A stretch of DNA of 64,000 nt from Macrosoma leucophasiata (lineage: Eukaryota > Arthropoda > Insecta > Lepidoptera > Hedylidae), in assembly GCA_036365455.1 (NCBI GenBank), contig JAWQUS010000007.1:18802001-18866000 (forward strand). Direction: 5' to 3'. Shown here piece by piece: positions 32,946 to 45,307 of the stretch (within the stretch, counting starts at the first letter, position 1; each line of letters opens with the position of its first letter). Position numbers and translations under genes: made by a program. The notes below the pieces were generated by a model, which saw nothing but the letters and a program-made list of their open reading frames with translations, made no database searches and was not told where the DNA came from.

Positions 32946-33930
32946 TCTGTAAAGTCGGTTTACGGACGATAATTTTGCGTGATAACGTCATAAAAAAACA
33001 TGCGTCACAAGCCGAACGCTTATCCCGATCGTGCCTCTCTGTTGCGTGATACGCGTTCTCGCTTGCACGCTCGGCTCAAGTGGAACGTGACACTTATTCG
33101 TGCCTGCAGCAGAGAATATGTAATAATACTACGTCCTGCAGTCAGCGTTCATCGTTTTATTAGACGTTATCACGGAAAAAAAATAAGCATGGTTGTCTAC
33201 GCCACAGAGTTTTATCACTAAAGTATCGCTGCCAACGAACATTAACAATACCAAAGCATCTTATATTTACGTACAATATTGCTTCGATCATTTCCCTTTG
33301 CACTATTGATTTATAAAATTATAGTCGCCTATTACACTATAGCCATAAATTTGCTAATAAAAGCCCGACGCGTGATTTACTTACTGTACGAGGGCCGTTA
33401 ACCCCAGAAAAGTAATAAGCTTTGATTTTTTAAATTACTTACACTCATATGTTGGGTGAAGCAGATATTTAAGGTTTTGTAAGTTAGGTATTATATTTAT
33501 TAAACAGTTTTACTTAAAGCCTGTATTTTACCGAAGGGATAGGCAGATATAAATACAAGACTCATTCATGCATGCATACAATTACTCATGTATCATCATA
33601 CAATTACATATAAAACATACTTACATAACTGCCTCAGTAGTGGTAGCGACTTAGGTGACAACTCATCCGCAAATTTATCTTATCCGCGGATGAAATGTCA
33701 CTCTTTACAAATAATATGCGTCGACTCATCCGAAGTGGTGTTGTTATTCCTAGGTAAAATTACTAGAAGTGTAGCAGACCACTACTTCCACGCTGGGGTC
33801 TACTTCGATTCCCAGGTATATTGCTTTGGTTCTATTGGGATTTTTCAATTTTCTGGAAATTTCCCAGTACCTCGAAGTTTGGTAATGTGTCCGGAGATGT
33901 CAATAGGCTCGCCACCTGTTACACGGGCCT
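32946..33930. other. Intergenic region
   Basis: No gene recognised. About 33531-33595 (CCGAAGGGATAGGCAGATAT...GCATGCATAC) is a fragment of the 97-bp-class repeat. Confidence 0.4.
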
Positions 33931-33931
33931 A

Positions 33932-34020
33932 AACGTAACCGGCGAATCGTGGGTGTTTGCATGTGTGCTTGCATGCATTAATCCTACCCCTTCGGGTATT
34001 AGAGGCGTGAAGTTACGTTA
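33932..34020 (+). repeat. CCGGCGAATCGTGGGTG repeat, copy 3
   Basis: AACGTAACCGGCGAATCGTG through GCATGCATTAATCC to GGCGTGAAGTTACGTTA. Both CGTAAC/GTTACG ends are present. Confidence 0.65.
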
Positions 34021-35167
34021 TGTTACATAACTAATCAAGTTTGCGAAATTATTGATTTTTAGGTATCAAGTTCTTCACCAAATTCCGAATGTGCCACTGG
34101 AAATCTCAAAAATATTTTTTTTATGTGTTAGAGCTCCAGTACTCAAGGGCGTTAGCACCAGCCCAATTTTTATTACGAATTCAACGCGGATGAAGTCGCG
34201 AGCAAAGTAATACTAAACCACAAACGTTTAATTGAAACCTAATCATTACCAACATTACAACATGTTTGCGTTTATTTACCAATGAGTAAATAGAAATCAA
34301 TATTTATGAGAGCCGGATGATGCATTGCGCTGATATACGGATGTAATCCAGGCACCGTTAATAAATATGTCGGTTACAAGTCCTCTCATTAGAGCCCCAT
34401 AACTCCTCATTAGTGAGAATGCTAATTAATGTGACGTTTACGACTACCCACTCGTAACTCACTCGCGGATCGCCTCGGCCCACTATTTCTACTGTATCGA
34501 ACCTCATTACTTGCAAGATTTTACTGACAAAACATCTTTACGATACTTAAAAAGTTGTGCGACGAAAAAATGACCCGTATTATTATTGTCAATTAGTATA
34601 ATTGGCAAAATTTATATCTATTGTGAGTGCGGTTAAGATTTAAATTATTAGGTCGACGGAACTATATTAATCATATCATTTTATTATTTTACATTAAAGT
34701 GTCTTCGGGATACGTCAATTAGTATAAATGGATATGATATGGCTCGATTAAATAAAGAGATAGAATATTTAATCTGTTTCTTTTCTTAAGTTGTAGAGCT
34801 TTCTACTTACTTTCTGGGGTGTCTACAAGGAATCCTTATAGTTTTGATGTTTTCGTACGTGATCAGCGCAGTTCATGGACTCTTAGTATTAGAACTGCAC
34901 TTTTTTCCCTATACTTACAGTGCGGGGGCTTAATTTTTTTCTGTTGCGAATACCCTTATAGCACGAGATACGAATGTAATGTTTTTTAAATACCTTTTTT
35001 TCGATTAAGGGACTCTAATGTCGATGAAATATTAAGCTTTAAAGAACCAATTGGAATCAAGAACCCGGTCTCTCCTGCCAGCTAAATGGAAGTAGATAAT
35101 TGGATGTTTTAAGAAATCACGGCAGTGATGAACATAACGAAATTAAAAGGTAAATTGTGATATACAT
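34021..35167. other. AT-rich intergenic region with a short SINE 5' fragment
   Basis: About 34128-34160 (GTTAGAGCTCCAGTACTCAA...GGGCGTTAGCACCA) resembles the SINE 5' end. Next to it, GCGGATGAAGTCGCGAGCAA (34178) resembles a Helitron 3' hairpin. No gene recognised. Confidence 0.35.
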
Positions 35168-35445
35168 ATTTTTTTAATGTAATCCAAGTGGCAAACAAGA
35201 ATGCAGTTTACATTGATGTTACGAGTAAGTGATGACTGCAGCCCATAGACACCCACACAAAGACCTATGTCGAAATGCAGATGCGTTACCACTCCTGAGG
35301 CCTAAGGTGTTATGCCTCTGTGCCGAAAATTACAGGGCCGAACATTACAACCTGACCGGACCAGGATAGTGCTGAACACTACCATTTAGCGGCCGCATTA
35401 CCTAATATACTTATTAGGTAATGCGCTGGTGCCTACACCCGCGTT
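35168..35445 (-). mobile_element. SINE family copy with internal palindromic duplication
   Basis: Minus-strand near-full copy (T run, AATGTAATCCAAGTGGCAAA to GCGCTGGTGCCTACACCCGC). Near its 5' end the consensus GGCAAGTATATTAGGTAATG is replaced by a perfect 13-bp inverted duplication, GCATTACCTAATA (35395-35407), TACT, TATTAGGTAATGC (35412-35424). The extreme 5' end (GAGCTC...) is missing. Confidence 0.78.
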
Positions 35446-35581
35446 AATAATGACGGTGTATTTTTTGATGTAATAATAGTATGCATATAATTATATGTGT
35501 TTAATATGAGCTCACAAATTTATTTACATTTAGGTAATAATTTATACCTATGTTGTTAATTTTTCCTAAAAATTCCTACAT

Positions 35582-35939
35582 CTTTATTTCGACAAAAAAT
35601 AACTTTTAATCAAAAAATTTTTTTACAAAACTCAAAATTTTAACACATTATTTAATTAAATGTAATTTTAATATATTGTTTCATAATTACTACAGGAAGG
35701 CAGTGATTCAGAATTTTTAGACGCATGTTGTTTTTAGTTTAGGTATAACTTTATTTTATGTAAATATTATTTAGCTTTTAATTATAATTGAAGTAAAAAG
35801 TAATTATGTAACAATAAATTAAAATTACATTTCAAAAAGAACTTAAATACAAGACTATTAAAACACATACAGAGTATTACGGATACTATGTATGTGTTTT
35901 AATAGTCTTGTATTTAAGTTATTTTTTGTCGAAATAAAG
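35582..35939. mobile_element. Palindromic element with 49-bp arms, one arm split by a 234-bp insertion
   Basis: The right arm is 35891-35939. The left arm is in two pieces, 35582-35605 (CTTTATTTCGACAAAAAATAACTT) and 35840-35869, which share AACTT; joined at that pentamer they give exactly 49 bp, a perfect complement of the right arm. The pairing extends a further 12 bp inward with one mismatch. The 234-bp AT-rich piece 35606-35839 is therefore a later insertion with AACTT as a 5-bp target duplication. Neither part encodes protein. Confidence 0.72.
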
Positions 35940-36944
35940 AGCAACATTATTTTCTATTTAGTTATATATCAGCTCTCTCAGAAAGATAATAAAGTTGTTC
36001 TACGTTGAACCATATTTGAAAATGATAAATCTTTTATACTCATATCAAAATGGAAAAAAAACATGTTGTGTTGTGTTTCGAAACAGTATTTAAAATATTT
36101 AAATTTTATTTTCTATAGTTTATCAGTTCTTCAGTTTATCAAAAAAAAAAAAGCCTTAGAAACAATCTACAAAGACAATCCTATTTATTCTTTTTACTGT
36201 AAAAGCTAGAGATAATCGCATGGTCATCTTTAGCTTGCTCCACTCCTGTGTAAAGGTTCACCATGCAGCTTGCTCCTGTGTTCGAGGTTGTTTGAAATAT
36301 TAAACGTTTGCCCCACCATATCATATAATGGTCATTCACGCGTAACATTTAAATCCTGCTTAAGTTAACCACTACCTCAGTTGATGTAAAGGTTGCTTCT
36401 AAATAATTTCAACGATTCTTGTATTTTTATGGTTTAACATATTTTCAGTAGCTAAAAACGTTCATCAAACTTACACCTTTCCTGATGGATGACCAATATT
36501 GAGTAGCCACATAGTTTAAATTTGAAACACCAAACCCCTAGCCAATAACTAGTTTTGAATAAAGCTCTAATTAAATTGGAACATTTTATTGTGTTCGCTA
36601 TCTGATAGATATAGATAATGGTCTTATTTGCATTAATGCATCTAGTTGTTTGCATAATTTGCGACTACCCGCTAAATAATTGTGCTATAAAACAGAAGCT
36701 GATGCCAGAATATAAATCTAATATTAATAATTTAGCATATTTAAAAGAAAAAAAAATACAGATTTTATTATGCGCTATAATCTTATGTTTATAAGATACT
36801 AGCCATTTCCCGCGACATTGTCTTCGTGTTATTTTGTTTTGATATAAAAGATTCAAGTTAAAACTACCTCGATGTTTAATTTTATCACAATCCGCGGAGC
36901 GGCTTTTTTGAGAAAGTACTTTCTTATTTTCCTTATGTTATATC
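35940..36944. other. AT-rich intergenic region
   Basis: No gene recognised. ACTAGCCATTTCCCGCGACA at 36799 may be a decayed Helitron end. Confidence 0.35.
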
Positions 36945-36988
36945 CTACGCCCTCGAGTTTCGTCACTGGAGCTCTACCACCAGCAAAG
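36945..36988 (-). mobile_element. SINE 5'-end fragment
   Basis: CCTACGCCCTCGAGTTTCGT followed by CACTGGAGCTCTACCACCAG is the last 40 bp of the minus-strand SINE consensus, with the rest absent. Confidence 0.6.
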
Positions 36989-37999
36989 ACTACTAGCTCT
37001 ACTGCCAGATTAGATAATAAACTGTATAATAGAACTTATAGTTCCACTTCAGATTGGTTTCAAATTAAGGAATCTTGGGTCTTCGTGATATTGTAATTTT
37101 TCTATGAAGAGGATTCTTAAGAATACTCCTAGAGTTGGGTAATGTTCTCAATGTCAAGCTTGACCCTATTTACATGAGATTAAAGAACATAACTGACAAA
37201 TTGTACCGTAACGTAATGTATTATAACTTTTAAATGAGTGAAATGAACTTAATGTATGTTTGAATGGTTAGTTTGAAGAAGAAAACCATTTTTGTATAAA
37301 TCCAACTCTACCTTATTTTATTTGGGATTGGATTGGGTATCTGTGCTCACTGAAACGGTAGAATTAGGTCAATGTGCGCGTACGACGCGACGGTCAAGCT
37401 ACAGGCTAGCTAGCATGCTAGGCCCATAAATGCCTTTGTTAGATATTTTTTATAAGTGTAGTCAATATAATAAAATACCTCAATGTCTATAAATAAACCA
37501 ATTATTTCCAAGGAAAACCACTTTTTATCTTCATGTTGAATCAAAACTACTTTTCGATGTTTTTTCTTCGTCAGTGGTACACTGTACATCAGTTTATAGT
37601 TTGGTCTACAGCAAATACATCTGCCTACTCCTTCGAAGAAATAAATATGTAAATATGTATATCAAGAAATATAATTTATTTCTTCAGCACAGTAGCTGAA
37701 CGTAATTTAAATCATTAAAAAATCTTTAAATCTTTACCAACATAACATAGACATATTAGACATGTACCGTACGCGTGCCCTAATCGATCCAAGCAAACGT
37801 AACCTTTGGCAAGCAAATAAAATAATATTCAGTAAAACCTGCGTGGTTTAGGCGAGATATGGGGCCTTGATAATTTGTATAGAATTGTGTACGGGAGGAG
37901 GTACAATATTAAACGTGAACAGCCATATCACGGCAACTCCATCAGGGATCACCGGTGCCGGCGTAATTAAAGCTTAGGGCGAAACTTGCACGTGAAGAT
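36989..37999. other. AT-rich intergenic region
   Basis: No gene or repeat recognised. Confidence 0.4.
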
Positions 38000-38780
38000 C
38001 GTAATCGCGAGCATAATTTTAAATCAAATTAACACTTCAACTTTAAACCGAGGTCATTAATGCCATTACAGCGAAACAATATGGAATCGTGACCGCACCG
38101 GCGGATATCTAAATAATAAATAAATAGGCGCGCGGCTATCGCGGCATCGCATCTCTGCGTTAATGTTCGACGCCACAGTTTTATAATTAACAATAAATTC
38201 GGCCTGTTTTTTGTCGAACAGCACCGAGGGCTCACCGCAACATCGATATTTTTCCTATTACGATCGATATCGATCTTAATGACACATACGCTGTACGGCC
38301 CCGGGTGGTCTATTGCCTTTTCGCGTATCGCTGTACGAGCACGTTCGTACCTCTCCAAAGGCCCATCGAATAGAGTGGATGCTCGGAAATAATTAGCTCG
38401 TTCTTTTTCCTCGGGCGCTCGTAAGCACAGGCTCTTCAAAATTTTCTTGATTTCGACGGAAAACACCAAAAATACAGGGCCGGCCCTACTCGAAGCTCGG
38501 CTCCGTTATCTCGTTATCCTAATGAAGTCTACGCTAATGACGAGTAGGTAAATAATAGGGCGGCTAATGGCAGCTTTATCATTCTCGAGTGCGCTCCAGG
38601 TAAGGGCCAATTAGAGAGGCCGACATCGGCCCATATTGTTCGCTGCGCAGTGCTCGCTTCGATTACGATTATTTCCGAACGACTCTCGGCGCTGATAAAT
38701 TGGACAAACTATGGTAAAATGACATCCGCGCTGTGCGGTGCGGCGGCTACTTTGATTTTGTGTGAACTGTCGCATTACAC
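38000..38780. promoter_or_regulatory. GC-richer island, possible regulatory DNA
   Basis: Above-background GC with many TAATGA/TAATTA and CCAATTAG motifs (for example CCTAATGAAGTC, GGCGGCTAATGGCA, GGGCCAATTAGAGAGG) and GATATCGAT-type sites. The minus frame 38469-38029 (146 residues) spans it but shows no recognised domain, no splice context and no homologue I can name; I do not call it a gene. Confidence 0.25.
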
Positions 38781-40040
38781 ATTCAGGCCAAGTTCTACTT
38801 AGACAATATATTGATTTAGTGTTCGCATTGAAACTATTAATATGTTTCCACGACTGAGTGACAGATGCTTAATTTATGGCTGTAAATAATTTCGTAAGTC
38901 TCATTTGTTAAATTTATAGTAATACGATAATGTGCCTTTCATCAAATTGACTAGGTATTAATCAACTAACTTGCCATTTGATTGGCTCTGCTTTGACAGA
39001 GCGATCACGTTGTCCCATCAAATTGCTATCAATTATTTGATTTGACGAGACTTTTATTTTGAACAGCGTTTTAGAAATCAGGTTTTAAAACACATTTTTT
39101 TGTTAAGTAAATGAAGCCGCATTAAAGTTATTTTAATTGTTTGAGTGTTTCTATCAATGGAAGTATTAAGGCACCCTATACTCTTTGGTTCTGTGATGAC
39201 ATATAACAGAATCAATATTAGTAGGTACATTGTTTTTACAGTATCCTCTAAAACGTATTAATAAGCATTCCCTCTGATTAAAAGTTAGGTATTAAACCTC
39301 TTTAAAGAATACCAATTAGCAATCTCAAGAGTGAAGAATACTTCATCATTCAATCGGAAAGGTCAAAATAAAGGGAACAATAACACTATAATCGTTCTGC
39401 GTACGAAACAATGGTATCGAGCGATCATTTGTGGGTGGGCTAATTATTACATCAAGCTCGTGTTACACGAGGGTCGAGGGGCGAAATGCTACGGAACAGT
39501 TCCACGTGCCGGATCCTATTTTTATTGCACAGGTGCTCAAAATAATTATGCACAAAGAATTCAAAAAGTATATAGGTACATATTTTTCGTTATTTTGAAT
39601 GCACTATGAATTTTAAAATATAGGTATTTGAATTCCGCTTATTAATAGGTTGCATGCTCTTTTGAAATGTAAAAAAATAATAATAAATGCATATGAAATT
39701 TTAATGCATAATCTCAATGTTTATTAAAGGCTAAACGTACACTATGATACAAAGTCACTGGGAAGAAACACCACGTTTCTGAGCCTATAAAAGTCGCTGT
39801 CTGCTTTTGCTCCAATGTAAGTTTTTGATCCTCATATCACATCTAGTATAAAGATAAAAAACGTAAAGTAACTCTGAACAACAGAATTATTGAAATGAAA
39901 TGAAATCACATTTATTGTAGAATATGAGTACAAGATAAATACAAGATCTAAATGTAATATAAGCGTCCTTCATATTCTTGCCTCTAATGGGCATATAATA
40001 AGTACAATGATATTACGATATCAAATTGAGATTAAAAAAA
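38781..40040. other. AT-rich intergenic region
   Basis: About 39890-40010 (AAATGAAATGAAATCACATT, TTATTGTAGAATATGAGTAC) looks like an antisense LINE 3' end. No gene recognised. Confidence 0.35.
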
Positions 40041-40078
40041 CATAATAATAATAACTGTTAATAGTTATTATTATTATG
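40041..40078. repeat. Perfect 16-bp-arm hairpin
   Basis: CATAATAATAATAACT (40041-40056) and AGTTATTATTATTATG (40063-40078) with a 6-nt loop. Probably trinucleotide-repeat-derived. Confidence 0.6.
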
Positions 40079-40105
40079 TAAATAACTGTAAATTGTTTTA
40101 TATTA

Positions 40106-40180
40106 GGTTGGGGAAATTGTTTCTTCGCATTTTTTAAGATAATTCAAAACATTTTTTAATATAGTTAATTTAAATTTAAC
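40106..40180 (-). mobile_element. Mariner terminal fragment
   Basis: GGTTGGGGAAATTGTTTCTT, CGCATTTTTTAAGATAATTC and TAATATAGTTAATTTAAATT match the reverse complement of the right end of the mariner at 61587-62867. Only about 75 bp remain; the body is missing and the sequence switches exactly at 40180/40181 to the tRNA-like element. Confidence 0.75.
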
Positions 40181-40276
40181 GCATTGCTTTATGGTAGCAG
40201 CAGCTGCTACACTTAGTACCTGAATTGGAAGAGCGGCTGGACTAGATTCCCAGTAGGCCGCGAGTTCGAGTCTCTT
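40181..40276 (+). mobile_element. tRNA-like element, diverged solo copy
   Basis: GCATTGCTTTATGGTAGCAG, then TGAATTGGAAGAGCGGCTGG and GACTAGATTCCCAGTAGGCC-GCGAGTTCGAGTC follow the dimer element (spacer and arm, 24100-24345), with a deletion removing the acceptor and part of the D arm. Shows that the dimer's unit exists separately, in a direct head-to-tail order with the GGTAGCAGCAGC part upstream of the tRNA-like part. Confidence 0.65.
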
Positions 40277-42114
40277 ATATAAACATATCTTTTATAAATC
40301 CATATTTAGATGTTCATTCCCCTTTTGCTAGGTGGCACAGTCTTTGGACTCGGACATTTCGTAGACGAGAATAAATCATGGAGGGGGCAAGAATTATTAT
40401 TGTCGTTTACGATTTTAGTTTCGTAGTGCGCACTTAGCCTTATAAAACCATGTAACTTGCTAAGTACAAAAATAGGTAAGTTGAAATCAAGTTTCTAGAT
40501 TTTATGTGGATTTTGATCCGGAATCAAATGGAACATGAATAATATTATGCTGATTTTCTAGTGTTTGCTTTAGGTTCCTTATACAAATTTTATACAACGA
40601 ATTACTACCACATTTTTATCTACGTTTTGTGCATTTAATACACGTTTTTATTTACTTTGTTGTATATTCAATTTCAATTATTAAATCAAGAGATTAACTG
40701 ATAACTAACAACTGTAATATCTGATTAACTAGTCTGATTAACTTTCTTCAGACCATAATACATCTATCTCTTTTAAACAAAAGCATACTATATTATATAT
40801 CCTTGGGTGTGGGAAGCCTTAGGTAAACTAGTTCTCATTTTATTTTATTGCTTTCTTGAACATACAAGTATTATTTATTCCAATCAATAACGTAAACTGA
40901 TGTGTAATAAGCAACGCAAATTAAAACTAAAAATGCGACAACCCTTATGAAATTGCGTTTATATCAGCGAAGACGACCTTTTTCAAAACTTTAAAAGCGA
41001 TAACGTACTATATGTTTTTCTTATACTGTGACCGTGGTAAAATCAAATTTAAATTCTGAATCATAAAACACCCGGCAGTGCTAAGCAAAGACGCAATTAA
41101 AGGTAGAACAAACTTGGAGCATAACAAAGAGTCCTCGATACAATGAGCCAATTGCCTCACTAACAACGCACTCGAGCCTCTACGGAACTTGAGCTATTTA
41201 TACGATGACACGTATTTTTATAGTGGATATTTATTAAGAAATGGGTCGCAGATTGTAAAAAGCACAGGCAGAAATGGTGGCTACATATTTTATATTCCAA
41301 AGTGTGGTGCAGAGCACGGGTTGGGAGCTTGGAAGCAGGCGTCTTCAATCCCTTGGCCGTAGTGAAACTTCCCGCCGCTGTTTTTTATTGCGCGGAATTT
41401 AAATGCATTTTTGATGTTACGAGATGACACGCGGACGTCCGCCTCGCTCCGCTCCTCAGTTCCCGCCTCCTATAATTTTCCAAGTTGAAACTTCACTACG
41501 GTATTAAGCCTTGATTGCTTGAAGAAACTTGAGACATTTTGGCGTATTCTTTGGACTCCCAGTAGATGCTGCGGCGCTGGCGGAGGCCTTTATTGCCTAC
41601 TACCAGTGATTTGAATTAATATAACTTTGGAATAGACATATAAAATCCTGATGTATGAGCCATCATATTGTTGTCTTTGCTGCCTTTGTTAATTAGCAAT
41701 GGAAATGAATTTCAGTCACAACAAAGAGCAAATGGTTGAGAGAACTTTCATGAGAATTATTTGAATGCTGTCTGAATATCAGAACACTAGTTGATTTCAT
41801 TAAATATACTAGTGTTTATATCTGGCTTTACAATCACTAGGTATTATTAAAGTAGACTGAAAGGATTTTTTTTAAATCAGACAAACTAATACGAGTAAAA
41901 AATACATAACTGCAAAATTAGAAAACGACTAACTTTCAACGAAGTTTAACTGCTTTGCTTCACATTTTATAACACTTTGCCATCATTCCGTATCGGCTGT
42001 GTACAATTATTAGAGTTTAAATCACAGTCTACTATATTCTGTATCATTCATAGTAGTCTCAACTATCAATTATGTTCGGCTGAGCTGAATAAACAGAACA
42101 AAGATTCACTAATA
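40277..42114. other. Intergenic region
   Basis: No gene recognised. A patch at 41370-41480 is GC-richer (CGCGGACGTCCGCCTCGCTC). Confidence 0.4.
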
Positions 42115-42628
42115 TTCCACCATGAAAATTGCGGAAAGTCCCATACCAATTTCTCTACCCATTTTTAGGGGTTGATTTAAAAAAAATGATTTTTCGTTTA
42201 TAACAAAAGAGTCTATAAACATAAACTAATTTTCAGGCATTAAAAACTGACAAAATACCCGTACTAACTATTACCTCCTCTCTTTTGGGGGTTGGGAGGC
42301 AGATTTCCATAAAAGTAAAATCTTAAAGAACCTTAACGTTGTTTTATTTAGTAACAAAGAGTCTGCATACCAATTTTAGGTTTTCTACCTTGAAAATTGT
42401 GGAATGCTCCGTACAAATATCCACCCCTTATTTTAGGGGAGTGGGGGAATATAAGGAGACAAGAAGTAAGTAGCCTATGTTCTTTATCAAGGTCAACTCT
42501 ATCTCTGTACCAAATTTAATTCAAATCGGTTGTCGTTTGGACGTGAAAGCGTAACAGACTGAAAGTGACAGAGTTACTTTCGCATTTATGATATGAAGTA
42601 GGGAAGTAGGGATTATTTTGAACAATTA
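42115..42628 (-). mobile_element. Degraded Helitron
   Basis: The right part GTAGCCTATGTTCTTTATCA, CTCTATCTCTGTACCAAATT and GAGTTACTTTCGCATTTATG followed by GTAGGGATT is the reverse complement of a lepidopteran Helitron 5' end and parallels 59320-59632. The left part has the GGAAAGTCCCATACCAATTT-type repeats that recur inside (compare GGAATGCTCCGTACAAATAT at 42403). The 3' hairpin was not found. Confidence 0.55.
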
Positions 42629-42957
42629 AAAAGTGAAAGGTATTGTCGTAGCATTAGTGCTACAACACTTTTCTTGAGGTACCAATCCTCAAACCAGGGG
42701 TGGAAGTGAAAACTAATATAATTTTTCATGTTAAAAGAGTCCCAGTGCCTCTCTCAGAACTGGTAATGTCCTGGTCAATAAACTCACCACCTTTCACTAG
42801 GGACTCAAAAAATAATAATTTGCAAATTGTAGATATTGCCGGGTATGCATGAGTGCACGTATTAACCTCAGGCTACGTCTGCAGAATTAAGTAGGTGTGT
42901 AATTTATAACAAACATCCCTAGATATCTACGGATATAAATATGCGAGACGTTCCATC

Positions 42958-43920
42958 AAACAAAAGGGTTACCTAGTATTCGACACAAAACGGTTTCAAT
43001 TAAGTTATTAGGTTTAGTTGGAACCGCATGAGGAGCGTACCTACATGACAATACATTTAGCAGACCGCCGCGCCGCGCCGTCAGCGAGCCGCGAGCCAGT
43101 GCCGCGAGCCAGGTGGCATGGTTGACGTTTACTTCACAGTGTTTAGTGCTTACTGAAAGGATTGCCGTGTTTTCTCAATAGAACCTTCGCGAATCAAGTT
43201 AAACATATTATTATAAATAAGTCATAAGTTCCGTTGAACAAAAATGATATCGAATATTCGACGCACAACGGTTTCAATTAAGTTATTAGGTTTAGTTGGG
43301 ACCGCATGAGAAGTGTTACATGACAATACATTTAGCAGGCAGCGGGCCTATGCCGCCGCGAGCCAGGTAGACCGGTTGACTTTCGACATCATAGTGTTTA
43401 GTGCTTACTAAAAGGATTGCCGTGTTTTCTCTATTGATACTTTGCGAATAAAATTCAGCCGTTGTTTCGAAATGGAAGTTTTATTTAACGAATGAAAGTA
43501 GGTAGCTGCACTAGTATTTTAATTAAAGGGAACAAATAACAATCAAATCTAACTACGAATAAAGGTAATCTGATAGTCAGTTATTTTGTAATGTATTTTA
43601 GATTTCTGCAATAATAGGAATCTTTGGATTTTAATTCATACAAAAAGATAAAACGTCCCCCCAAACAAAATTGTTATCGAGTATTCGATACGTCGAACAG
43701 TCTTGATTAAGTTATTAGGTTTAGTTGGAACCACGTGAGGATTGTTAGTTGACAATACATTTAGCAGGCCACCGGCTCCGGCCAGTACGGCCAGGTGGAC
43801 CCGGTTGACTTTCTACATCATAGTGTTTTAGAGCTTACTAAAAGGATTGTCGTGTTTCTCTATTGATACTTCACGAATAAAATTCGACCGTTATTTCGAT
43901 ATAGAAGTTTTGTGCGTACT
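42958..43920 (+). repeat. Three-unit diverged repeat
   Basis: TTAAGTTATTAGGTTTAGTT recurs at about 43000, 43278 and 43707, each time followed by GACAATACATTTAGCAG, a GC-rich purine/pyrimidine stretch with GCGAGCCAGG-like words, GTTGAC, TAGTG-TTTAGTGCTTACT and AAAGGATTGCCGTGTTTTCT. Units 2 and 3 share also GAAGTTTT...AATGAAAGT after it; in unit 1 this part is absent, so the spacings are 278 and 429. No coding content. Confidence 0.75.
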
Positions 43921-44195
43921 TAAATGAAAGTTGGAAACTGTTTTACAGTTATAGCAATGACATATTCATTTCATACAAAAGTGGCATACTAATGGCGTTC
44001 ATACTCATTGTAAATCTTTTATGTGCTTTATCTAAAGATTAAACTAGGGAATGACGAAGACTTTATATGAAAATTAAACGACAGATATAGTTTATAATAT
44101 ACGAAATGGCAGGCAGTTGCTAATTTTAAATAATGAGGCGCTCGAAGCATGATAACTTCTGAATCTTCTTACTAGATGTGCGAGGATCATTTAGG
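43921..44195. other. AT-rich spacer
   Basis: Nothing recognised. Confidence 0.4.
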
Positions 44196-44560
44196 TGTTA
44201 TATGACTGCCTTGTTGGTTCAGTGGTCACAATTGCGATGCTGAAGCCCGAGATCCCGGGTTTAATCTCCAGGTCGAGAAAAAATGTTACTAGGTTTTTTG
44301 TGAACAAAATCCCTAGTAGTAGTCCAGAGTACTGTACCTGTGTCCCGAAAAGCGCGTTAAGTCGTCGAACTTGCACCTGGTCTCTCTACGGTCGTTTCAA
44401 ATCGCTGTCCCATCGGGCTATGAGAGTGAGATAATAGAGATGCACCTGTGTTTGCGCATACACTTGTGCGCTGTAATATCTCCAGTTGGCTTATCTCCGT
44501 TGAGATTGGCCGCTGTTACCAAATTTCGGTCTGGAGGACATCACTATTATAGGTGTTAAA
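44196..44560 (+). mobile_element. tRNA-derived SINE (second SINE family)
   Basis: A box region TTGTTGGTTCAGTGGTCACA and B box region CCCGGGTTTAATCTCCAGGT at tRNA spacing begin the element, followed by CCTAGTAGTAGTCCAGAGTA, GCGCGTTAAGTCGTCGAACT, GCTGTCCCATCGGGCTATGA, and an end CAAATTTCGGTCTGGAGGAC-ATCA. This follows a family common in Lepidoptera. The tRNA part is degenerate (T in place of C in the B box). The two overlapping frames have no protein meaning. Confidence 0.7.
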
Positions 44561-45307
44561 TAATTAGGTACACAGTACCTGACAGTTGGACTGGGTTTAT
44601 AATACCAAAGGACATTCACCGTACATCACGTTAGTACTGTTATTAATCTATAAGAAGAACGACGACAGAGCAATGTATAATGTCGTGAAACTACTGTCGT
44701 AATGTAAATTAGGCTTTAATGATATTACTCGAAACTTTCACTGTTTACTGTTCCGCCAACCGATGACTAGAGCGAAAGTTGCACCGCCCCTAATCGCATA
44801 TGTCTTATGTGTCCCTCCGCAACGCCCTAAGCCGAGATTGGGACCCACAGGGTACCCTTACGCAGATGCACTAACGTCTATTTAGGCTGGAGCGCCTTCT
44901 GAACTCGCCGATTGTAACATACAAGCCGCCTACATAAGTCCGTCCTAAATAAAAAAGACTGTTGTGTTCGTTGTTGTTAAGATGTCTAAGGTTGTATTGT
45001 TATAATACATATTAAGAGTCACATAGACACAGACTTGAGGCAATTAATGTTTTGCTATGACAACAATGTATCTCGTTGGCTACTCATCCAGTAAACATTT
45101 TAATTAATCCAATACACTATTTTTCCTTCATCAATCAAAGCGTTACAGTTTTTGCACTTAAAAGGCAGTACGATCTTCAATTAACAAATTAATCGACTCC
45201 ACAATGTCGCTTCTATCACGGACAGTACACACCTCGGTAACAAGTAACTGTAACAAGTCTGCGGAATAATACTGCATTCGAAGTGAATACGAATTTTGGA
45301 TGCTATT
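44561..45307. other. Intergenic region
   Basis: No gene recognised; 44760-44930 is GC-richer. Confidence 0.4.

Noticed and set aside
38029..38469. 146-residue minus-strand open frame
   Set aside because: No recognised domain, no signal of splicing, composition follows the GC-richer island it sits in. Kept as possible regulatory DNA only.
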